Shown here: positions 1 through 5,793 of the stretch, in pieces | Numbering within the stretch: the stretch's first letter is position 1 | Layout of the letters: every line of letters begins with the position of its first letter | NCBI GenBank assembly: GCA_016934605.1 | Contig: JAFGSO010000279.1 | Span: 1-5,793, forward strand | Direction: 5' to 3' | DNA from: Calditrichota bacterium | GTDB lineage: Bacteria > Calditrichota > Calditrichia > RBG-13-44-9 | DNA: 5,793 bases | Notes under the pieces: model-generated | The model's input: the letters and a program-made list of their open reading frames with translations, nothing else | Told to the model about the DNA's origin: nothing | The model's database searches: none | Position numbers and translations under genes: made by a program

Positions 1-303
1 AAAACAAACAAACCACATAACGCTAACGATTTTCAATTGTCCCAGAACTATCCGAATCCGTTTAATCCTGCAACCACAATCGAGTTCGCTGTCCCGTATC
101 AGTCTGATGTGGAACTTGTGGTTTATAATACGATGGGTCAGAAAATTAAAACTCTGGTAAAGGGACCTAGAAACCACGGTGAATATAAAATCCGGTGGAA
201 TGGTGAAAATGACAGGGGAGTAAAAGTTTCCAGCGGCATTTATATTTATCAATTGCGTGTCGGATCGATGATCGACTCCCGGAAAATGATATTTATCCGA
301 TAA
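1..303 (+). CDS. C-terminal part of a T9SS-secreted protein (type A sorting domain), 5' end outside the window
   Basis: The reading frame is open from the first base and stops at TAA 301-303, so 100 codons of a longer protein are seen and the true start lies upstream. The TTG at 37 falls inside the domain and should not be taken as the start. The visible part is a complete type IX secretion type A sorting domain. It has the NYPNPFNP signature at residues 16-23, a TTIEF/VELVVYN beta-strand region, MGQKIKTLV, then YKIRWNGENDRG, SGIYIYQL and a short basic end, KMIFIR. In this family the C-terminal domain guides a protein that has crossed the inner membrane through the T9SS outer-membrane translocon, after which it is usually removed by a sortase-like peptidase. 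The fold resembles the FlgD Ig-like domain. What the mature protein does cannot be known from here; such tails occur on proteases, glycosidases, adhesins and large repeat proteins. Confidence 0.93.
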   Translation, partial: KTNKPHNANDFQLSQNYPNPFNPATTIEFAVPYQSDVELVVYNTMGQKIKTLVKGPRNHGEYKIRWNGENDRGVKVSSGIYIYQLRVGSMIDSRKMIFIR

Positions 304-324
304 GGCAATTCTGTGCTTTATTGG

Positions 325-358
325 TTCCAGCGTAATTGAAAAGAAATTTTTACTGGAA
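325..358 (+). terminator. Weak hairpin in the gap after the T9SS-tail gene, possible terminator
   Basis: TTCCAG at 325-330 can pair with CTGGAA at 353-358 around a 22-base, A/T-rich loop. After a CG bulge, about three more A/T pairs are possible inside. A short T run (371-375) follows about a dozen bases later. The position 22 bases after the stop codon is right for a terminator. However, the 6-bp stem is short, the loop is long and the T run is not adjacent, so this is only a candidate. The rest of the 304-404 gap shows no recognisable promoter box. Confidence 0.2.
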
Positions 359-404
359 ATAATCAGAATATTTTTCGTTTACAGAAGAAAACCATGTGAA
401 TTGA

Positions 405-2609
405 ATGCTTCGTTTTAAATACTTTTTAAGTTTGCTGCTCTTTCTAAATAGTGCGGTGTCTGTTTTTGCAGCGGAATGGACAAATTATGAAACCGCTGTG
501 CAATTTTTTCAGAGAGCCGAATTTGATTCCACCATACGTTACGCTTCCAGAATAGATAAATCAGACAGCCTCTATTTTTATTCCAGACTTCTGGTTGGTC
601 ACGCACTGCTTGAAATGGATGAACTGAGTGAAGCAAAGGAGTTGTTTGAATCACTTCTGGAATTCCGGCTGAACCGCTCTTATGTTTACAATGGACTTGG
701 TTTATATCATCTGTATAAGTATCAGGACAGTAAATTTATTACAAAATTTTTAAAACGGATTTTTTCAACGGACGATCTGGAAAAGGCCGTTACTCTATTC
801 GAAAGAGCCATACGGCTCGATCCCGATTATCTTGATGCCCGTTTGAATAAAAACCGGGCACTCATCATTTCAGCCCACTCTGATTCTCTGATAAATGCTA
901 TTACAGACCTGGAGCTTTTATCAACCGCATATCCCGATAATCTGGAGATTAAATATTATCTTGGAGAGGCAAAACTGGCGATAGGCAATGTTCAAGAAGC
1001 TACCTATATTTTCTTCGATATTATCGATAAGAATCCCAACTATTCAGGTGCACAACTTTCATTGGCTTTTATTTTCTTTGATCAGAAAGAATATAACCAT
1101 TTTTCGGAACATTACATGAAGGCCCTTCCGGGTCTCTATAACCCGAGACGTATCAAAGATTTATACCAGGATATTTTAGATATCATGAACAGCGAAGAGA
1201 TCCGGACAGCTGATTCCCGGCGTCTTACCGGGCAGTTTTTTGTGGAATTCTGGGAAAAAAGAGATCCGTTAAGAATTACACCTGCCAATGAACGGCTGAT
1301 AGAACATTACAAAAGATTGGAGTATGCCCGGGCAAATTACCCTGGAAGCAATCAAACCGGTTACGACGATAGGGGACACATCTATGTCAAGTATGGCCCA
1401 CCGGATGATTATTACCGATTCAATACTGTGGATGGTTTTGTCCTGGAAAATGAGTCATGGGTTTATAATATAGCCGGGGAAACTTATAATTTTGATTTTG
1501 TCAATAATCAGAGCGGTTATATTTTGACGACTGATCTGAGTCGAGCCCTGGTGAATCCGGACTATCGTTTATCTTTTTCAAAGCTGCAGGATTTATATAA
1601 CAGGCGTGCTCACCTGTCTAACTATTATGCAACGGTCTCACGGGAACTGGCCAGTGTGGATCCGCGGGGAACTCCCGATTACCTTATGGAAGTATCCGGA
1701 GTCCTGAATTTGTCCTCAACTCGCGAAAAGGTAAAAAAAGAAAATCTGCCTGTCTCGGTGTATGAACTTGAAATGGAAGGTACCGATCTGCCATTTGAGT
1801 TTGATGTGTTTAAATATTATGAACCGGACTCTGCCAGATGGTTTGCAGATTTCATATATGTTCTGAAATTGGAAAATCTGAATATGAGATTCCGCGATCA
1901 ATACTATAAGGGCAAATTTCAGGAAAAATTGATAGTATGGTCCACCAAACAGGCGGCCAAAAACTATACTTTTGAAAATACTGTTGAAATTATCAGTGAA
2001 AAAAATAAATCATCAGATTACTTCGCTGGAAAATTGAGGTCTCCACTCTTTTTTGGTGAAAACCAGATGCATTTTCAATTAGAAGACCGTAATTCAGACA
2101 GATTCAGAATAATACAGAATGAAATAACAGCTGTGTATCCTGAAAATCGACTGGTGATGAGCGATATACTCCTTTCAACCGAAATTCGTCCTGCTCAACC
2201 CTCCGATAATCAGCTGTTTAGCCGGAATAATTTTTATATTCATCCCGTTCCGGGTCGAAATTTTTTAAAGGAAAAGCCTTTGTTCAGCTATTTTGAAATT
2301 TATTATATTGCTCAAGCGGAAAATGGAACAAAAAGATGTCTGATCGAAACAAAAATTAAAAATTATCGAACCGGACGTAATTTGTCCTCATTGCTGGATA
2401 TCATAAATCCTTTCTCCGATGGTAAAACATCAAAATCGGCGGTATCAATTATCAATGAAATGGAATTTAGCGAAAGTTTTGAACCGGTCGTTCTGGCCTT
2501 CGATGTTTCGCAGCTGGAAGCAGGCATTTACGAGTTTATTATCCGGGTAACAGATCAGCGCAGCGGGCAGTCTGTCGATACCAAAAAATTGCTGTACCTG
2601 TCATATTGA
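405..2609 (+). CDS. Exported TPR and GWxTD-domain protein
   Basis: A 734-residue protein. The start is well fixed: an in-frame TGA (402-404) directly precedes ATG 405, and the N-terminus is a good Sec signal peptide (basic MLRFK, hydrophobic residues 6-21, small residues for cleavage after A22 or A23). Residues about 25-240 are amphipathic helical pairs of TPR type, clearest around 59-89, 125-145 and 182-212. Residues about 273-372 match the core of the GWxTD family: an FFVEFWEKRDP segment (278-288), TPANERLIEHYKR (292-304), then DRGHIYVKYGPPDD (322-335) and an ESWVYN segment (350-355). The naming motif itself is altered: GYDDRG at 319-324 replaces GWxTDRG. The C-terminal half is beta-rich and ends in a strand pattern (LEAGIYEFIIRV, about 704-715) common at the end of this family. 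No sorting domain, lipobox or catalytic signature is seen. The family has no established reaction. Two peptidoglycan lyases lie downstream, which hints at an envelope role by inference only. No clear Shine-Dalgarno is present; the leader is A-rich. Confidence 0.85.
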   Translation: MLRFKYFLSLLLFLNSAVSVFAAEWTNYETAVQFFQRAEFDSTIRYASRIDKSDSLYFYSRLLVGHALLEMDELSEAKELFESLLEFRLNRSYVYNGLGLYHLYKYQDSKFITKFLKRIFSTDDLEKAVTLFERAIRLDPDYLDARLNKNRALIISAHSDSLINAITDLELLSTAYPDNLEIKYYLGEAKLAIGNVQEATYIFFDIIDKNPNYSGAQLSLAFIFFDQKEYNHFSEHYMKALPGLYNPRRIKDLYQDILDIMNSEEIRTADSRRLTGQFFVEFWEKRDPLRITPANERLIEHYKRLEYARANYPGSNQTGYDDRGHIYVKYGPPDDYYRFNTVDGFVLENESWVYNIAGETYNFDFVNNQSGYILTTDLSRALVNPDYRLSFSKLQDLYNRRAHLSNYYATVSRELASVDPRGTPDYLMEVSGVLNLSSTREKVKKENLPVSVYELEMEGTDLPFEFDVFKYYEPDSARWFADFIYVLKLENLNMRFRDQYYKGKFQEKLIVWSTKQAAKNYTFENTVEIISEKNKSSDYFAGKLRSPLFFGENQMHFQLEDRNSDRFRIIQNEITAVYPENRLVMSDILLSTEIRPAQPSDNQLFSRNNFYIHPVPGRNFLKEKPLFSYFEIYYIAQAENGTKRCLIETKIKNYRTGRNLSSLLDIINPFSDGKTSKSAVSIINEMEFSESFEPVVLAFDVSQLEAGIYEFIIRVTDQRSGQSVDTKKLLYLSY

Positions 2610-2774
2610 TAATTTGCTTCCGGATCGGTTTGAATAGAATACCGCTTCAGGAGTTTCCCGGGCAGAATCCGATTAAAAAAAGCAAAACCGGGGAATGTGA
2701 TCTGAATAGCTTCATTTTTTGTGTATGTTCCGATTATATGATTAATTGAAATAACTGAAAAAAGATTAGATAGA
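2610..2774. other. 165-base intergenic gap with no convincing element
   Basis: This separates the GWxTD gene from the Slt-type gene. It contains stop codons in the frames of both neighbours and a CCCGGG palindrome at 2657-2662. An imperfect inverted repeat is also present: TTCCC 2655-2659 against GGGAA 2691-2695, with two further pairs after a bulge and a 26-base loop. The last 60 bases are AT-rich (for example TTATATGATTAATTG at 2734-2748) and could hold a promoter for the transglycosylase genes, but no correctly spaced -35/-10 pair or Bacteroidota-type -33/-7 pair could be matched. The gap is long enough for independent transcription of the downstream pair. Confidence 0.3.
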
Positions 2775-5003
2775 ATGGTCAATATAAATCCTAAATTTCT
2801 GGCCGGAATTTTTTCGACCATATTATTCGGCTGCCTGTTTATAATCATCTCGGGCGTGAGAGAAGAAAAACAATTGACACTTCCGGTTTATTTTATCGCT
2901 AATCAGAATTATAATTCAGGTAATTACCCGGAAGCTGTGAAGGGATTTTTGCAGGCGTTAAAGGAAAATCCGGGACTTCTTCAGAAAGAACCGTTAATAC
3001 GATTTAAGATTGGTTATGCATTCTATCAGAGCGGTGAATTTGAAAAAACCATCGATGTTCTGGAAACCGGTCGTAAATATCTTGGGACCATAGACGACTA
3101 TATTGCTTATTTTCAGATATTATCCTTTATGAAGCTTCAAGATACCGTTAAAGCTGTCAGCAAAATGAATGAATTCCGGATGATTTTTTATGATTCTCCG
3201 CTGATACCGCTGCTGGACTCAATCAGTTCGGAATTGACCTTTAAGCAGAATCAACCGGATACCGCTCTTCACTATCTCACGCGGATGCTGGGGAGTGGAT
3301 ACTTCAACCGAGACGGGATCTACCTTCGGATGATGGATCTGTATCTCCAGAAAGATGATTCCTCCAGATTCCGAAAATATGCCTATCTTTTTTTGAATCA
3401 GTTCCCCTTTCATGATCGGGCAGAATCGGTTTATTCCAGATTACTGGGAACATATACTGATAAGATTCCGCTGCAGCAGTTTCAAAAATTGAGTTCGTAT
3501 CTGATATCTACAGATCAGTTTCTTGCATTGGAAAAACTCTGGAAAAACCAGCAATCACTGGCTGAAACAGGCTATGAGAGGGAATATTATACCTGGTTTG
3601 AATCGTTACTTCTTTATGAACAGGGAGAATTTGACAGGGTATTAAAATGGTGCCTGAAAAACCGGAACTCATTCAGGAATCCAACGATACTCAGAAATAT
3701 TGATCTGAATATTGCCCGCTGCTATTTGAGAACCGGTAATACAGATAAATCTATTAATGCTTATCTCCAATTCCAGAGAAGATATCCCCGCGATAAACTG
3801 TCCCCGGAAGTTTTATGGAAAGTCGCGTGGTTGTATGAAGAGAAAAAAAATCTGGATATGGCAATTAAAATATACAAACAGCTCATTAAAACATATCGCC
3901 GAAGTTCTTTTTTCCAGGAAGCCTATTTCCGAATTGGACTGGATTACTTCAGAATGGCAGATTTTAAAACGGCTGCCAATTCATGGAATGAAGCGTATCG
4001 GCGGTCCAGGGACAGCTCTCAGAAGGACCGGGTCCTTTACTGGATAAGCAAGTGTCATGAAAAGGAAGGAAATTATAAGGAGCAGCTAGAAATTCTGAAG
4101 GAGTTGTCGGAGCGTCCGGTCGATAGTTACTACACCCTGAAAGCTTTTTTTCTGACACGGGATCTTCTTGAGAATAGCGGCGATTTAGACGTTGCTTTCT
4201 GGGAGCTGCACCAGTCCGATCAGACATTTTTACCCGATTATATATCCAATTTTAGCCGGGCACTTCTTGTTGAGGAAATCCTGGGTCCACGCTGGGGCGA
4301 CCGGGAACTCCGAACCTTGGATTATACCACAGATGAATGGCAGGAGGTTTATGCCCTGGGTGAATTGTACGAGCGGATGCAAAATTTTGGTTATGCTTAC
4401 AGACGTTTTCGTAATGTGTTCGATCAGGAGTTTATAAGTGCAGATATTTCTGAAATGATCCCGATATTTAAGAAACTCTATCCGCTATATTTTTATGCCG
4501 ATGTCGATTCAGCGGCCAGAAAATTTGCAGTTTCGCCGGAACTGATCTGGAGCGTTATCAAAAAGGAAAGCGCTTTCGAACCGGAAATCATATCGTATGC
4601 CAATGCATACGGATTGATGCAGCTTCTTCCGGGAACAGCCTCCCAGGTAGCACCAAAGCTGGGTACTTCATTTACTTCAACCAGACAACTGTTCGATCCG
4701 TCCACCAACATCATGATGGGTACCTGTTATCTTGCCTCGCTTCTCGAAAAATATGATGGGAACTATGTGATGGCTCTCGCCGGTTACAATGCCGGTCCCC
4801 ATCGGGTGGACCGCTGGAAACAGCGATTTCCGACTTATGATGACGATCTGTTTATGGAAAACCTTGAATTTGAGCAGACGCGTGTCTATGTAAGAACCTG
4901 TCTGAAATATTACTGGATTTATCGGGCTATTACCAATCCGGGTCAAATTCCGGATGAGTTGTTAGAGTATCCCAAACAATTCTCCGAATATATTAATTCG
5001 TAA
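2775..5003 (+). CDS. Slt-type (GH23) lytic transglycosylase with long N-terminal TPR region
   Basis: A 742-residue periplasmic enzyme predicted to cleave the MurNAc-GlcNAc bond of peptidoglycan, forming 1,6-anhydroMurNAc ends. ATG 2775 is the first usable start after an in-frame TGA at 2739-2741; the leader is A-rich without a Shine-Dalgarno. Residues 8-27 are a hydrophobic segment acting as signal peptide or membrane anchor. C20 lies inside it, after LFG, and the hydrophobic run continues past it, so a lipoprotein is unlikely. Residues about 35-560 are mostly helical with TPR-like repeats, clearest at 37-65, 74-102, 305-337, 342-374 and 380-410, comparable to the superhelical domain of Slt70. 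The catalytic domain covers about 570-720. It has IWSVIKKESAF with the probable catalytic E598, GLMQLLPGTA (613-622), LFDPSTNIMMG (639-649), ALAGYNAGP (667-675) and a late EFEQTRVYV segment (698-706). All GH23 landmark motifs are intact. It is longer than E. coli Slt70 (about 620-645 residues), the extra length being in the helical part. The next gene begins 20 bases after its stop, suggesting one transcript. Confidence 0.93.
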   Translation: MVNINPKFLAGIFSTILFGCLFIIISGVREEKQLTLPVYFIANQNYNSGNYPEAVKGFLQALKENPGLLQKEPLIRFKIGYAFYQSGEFEKTIDVLETGRKYLGTIDDYIAYFQILSFMKLQDTVKAVSKMNEFRMIFYDSPLIPLLDSISSELTFKQNQPDTALHYLTRMLGSGYFNRDGIYLRMMDLYLQKDDSSRFRKYAYLFLNQFPFHDRAESVYSRLLGTYTDKIPLQQFQKLSSYLISTDQFLALEKLWKNQQSLAETGYEREYYTWFESLLLYEQGEFDRVLKWCLKNRNSFRNPTILRNIDLNIARCYLRTGNTDKSINAYLQFQRRYPRDKLSPEVLWKVAWLYEEKKNLDMAIKIYKQLIKTYRRSSFFQEAYFRIGLDYFRMADFKTAANSWNEAYRRSRDSSQKDRVLYWISKCHEKEGNYKEQLEILKELSERPVDSYYTLKAFFLTRDLLENSGDLDVAFWELHQSDQTFLPDYISNFSRALLVEEILGPRWGDRELRTLDYTTDEWQEVYALGELYERMQNFGYAYRRFRNVFDQEFISADISEMIPIFKKLYPLYFYADVDSAARKFAVSPELIWSVIKKESAFEPEIISYANAYGLMQLLPGTASQVAPKLGTSFTSTRQLFDPSTNIMMGTCYLASLLEKYDGNYVMALAGYNAGPHRVDRWKQRFPTYDDDLFMENLEFEQTRVYVRTCLKYYWIYRAITNPGQIPDELLEYPKQFSEYINS

Positions 5004-5023
5004 AATTATTGTATTGGTGTAAT

Positions 5024-5793
5024 ATGGTAAATATATTAAATTTATCACGAATATGTCGATGCCGCTTTATGATAAATAAGGTTTTTTTAACATTAATTAT
5101 TTTCAGTCTCATTCCGTCTGTTCTTTTAGGACCGCTTAACGCCCAGATCCAGTGGGATTATCCATCATCTTTGCGACCCGATGTTGAATTCTGGAAATCG
5201 GTTTTTACGGTCTATTCTGAAAACCAGAGTATCCTTCACGATTCAGAAAACCTGAATATTATCTATAAAGTAATAACATTCGATTCGTCATTCAACACCT
5301 ACCAGCGAGAAAATTATCTGGAAAAGATCAAAGACGAGATTAAGGACGATCTGATCCGGCTGGCAGAGAGAATTCCCGATCCTGATAAAAGGACCCATTT
5401 CGAGCATTATCTTATTGAGCTTTTTGGACCCGGATCCCTGCCGGAAACTTTTCGCCAGGCAGCCAGGCAAATACGTTCACAGCAGGGAATGAAAGAAAGA
5501 TTTGCGGAAAGTCTGGCTCGTTCCATACCACTTCTGCCTTATATCAGAGAAGTATTCAAAAAGAATAATCTTCCCGAGGAACTGGCATACCTTCCTCATA
5601 TTGAATCATCCTTCAATCCACTGGCAAAATCCAGGGCAGGGGCTGCCGGGATGTGGCAGTTTATGCGCTCCACTGCCCGGCTTTATATGAAAGTGAACCG
5701 TATAATTGATGAACGGTATGATCCCCTGATATCAACTCAGGCTGCAGCCCGTTTATTAAAATACAACTACGAGCAGCTTGGAGAGTGGGGATT
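5024..5793 (+). CDS. MltD-type lytic transglycosylase, 3' end outside the window
   Basis: The frame runs open from ATG 5024 to the window edge, giving 256 full codons with no stop, so the gene is partial only because the window ends. It encodes an exported lytic transglycosylase of the MltD branch, expected to cleave peptidoglycan glycan strands in the periplasm. Two starts are possible. ATG 5024 lies 20 bases after the previous stop. ATG 5069 (codon 16) gives a more ordinary Sec signal peptide (MINK, then a hydrophobic stretch, then LNA before Q). Neither has a Shine-Dalgarno. A family-like pre-domain follows, with VEFWKSVFTVYSENQ and HDSENLNIIY, then IRSQQGMKERFAESL. The catalytic start is LPEELAYLPHIESSFNP with probable catalytic E194 (numbered from 5024), followed by AGAAGMWQFM (205-214) and DERYDPLISTQAAARLL. 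The downstream AYNHG-like motif and any LysM repeats would lie beyond the window. There is no lipobox, unlike E. coli MltD. The branch assignment is strong; the start is uncertain. Confidence 0.9.
   Translation, partial: MVNILNLSRICRCRFMINKVFLTLIIFSLIPSVLLGPLNAQIQWDYPSSLRPDVEFWKSVFTVYSENQSILHDSENLNIIYKVITFDSSFNTYQRENYLEKIKDEIKDDLIRLAERIPDPDKRTHFEHYLIELFGPGSLPETFRQAARQIRSQQGMKERFAESLARSIPLLPYIREVFKKNNLPEELAYLPHIESSFNPLAKSRAGAAGMWQFMRSTARLYMKVNRIIDERYDPLISTQAAARLLKYNYEQLGEWG

Noticed and set aside
394..399. ATGTGA start-stop unit just before the GWxTD start, as a possible minimal upstream ORF
   Set aside because: Six bases with no ribosome binding site; expected by chance and without supporting context.
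2655..2695. Inverted repeat TTCCC/GGGAA with a bulge as a terminator between the GWxTD and Slt genes
   Set aside because: The loop is 26 bases, the stem is interrupted, and the T run is about 20 bases beyond the stem rather than adjacent.
2735..2742. TATATGAT as a -10 box for the Slt gene
   Set aside because: The only -35-like match upstream (TTGTGT, 2719-2724) is about 12 bases away, too close for a normal spacer, and AT-rich sequence makes such matches common.
2555..2848. A 97-codon minus-strand open frame spanning the intergenic gap
   Set aside because: It overlaps the end of the GWxTD gene and the signal segment of the Slt gene, shows no recognisable domain, and is explained by low stop density opposite these genes.
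3964..4227. Minus-strand open frame of 87 codons inside the Slt gene, with others at 3219-3413, 4493-4714 and 4677-4946
   Set aside because: All lie fully within a well-supported coding region on the other strand, have no family features and are shadows.
3757..4437. Two + strand open frames (3757-4047 and 4192-4437) within the Slt gene
   Set aside because: They are out of frame with an uninterrupted gene whose translation matches TPR and GH23 features through this stretch; there is no sign of a frameshift.
5024..5036. Both transglycosylase genes begin with ATG-GT-AATATA-like sequence (MVNI), suggesting duplication
   Set aside because: The similarity ends after four codons and the two proteins belong to different GH23 branches; chance is the better explanation.
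5502..5690. A + strand open frame and an opposite one at 5288-5470 within the MltD-type gene
   Set aside because: The frame beginning at 5024 carries clear MltD motifs across both stretches, so these are shadows.

Overview
The window holds four genes, all on the + strand, with little space between them. Together they look like a cell-envelope segment from a Gram-negative bacterium of the FCB group (Bacteroidota, Ignavibacteriota, Calditrichota, Marinimicrobia, KSB1 and relatives). Three things point there: a type IX secretion (T9SS) type A C-terminal sorting domain with the NYPNPFNP motif, a GWxTD-domain protein, and translation starts with A-rich leaders and no recognisable Shine-Dalgarno sequence. 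The base composition is moderately AT-rich throughout, and no stretch looks foreign. The exact phylum cannot be fixed from this sequence.

Layout: (1) Positions 1-303 are the last 100 codons of a secreted or surface protein whose body lies upstream of the window; only the T9SS sorting domain is visible. (2) A 101-base gap holds one weak hairpin. (3) Positions 405-2609 encode a 734-residue exported protein with N-terminal TPR-like repeats, a divergent GWxTD core and a beta-rich C-terminus. (4) A 165-base gap holds no convincing element. (5) Positions 2775-5003 encode a 742-residue membrane-anchored or exported Slt-type lytic transglycosylase, with a long TPR-like helical region followed by a GH23 catalytic domain. 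(6) After only 20 bases, a second lytic transglycosylase of the MltD type begins at 5024 and runs off the window end. It is cut inside its catalytic domain.

The two transglycosylases are probably co-transcribed. They belong to different branches of the GH23 fold and both should cleave peptidoglycan glycan strands in the periplasm. The GWxTD protein in front has no established biochemical role. Its export signal, TPR region and position next to two peptidoglycan enzymes suggest an envelope-assembly or scaffolding role, but that is inference. No mobile element, CRISPR array, RNA gene or phage signature was seen. I found no strong case for an undescribed system. The most interesting points are the GWxTD and double-transglycosylase neighbourhood and the altered GWxTD signature motif.
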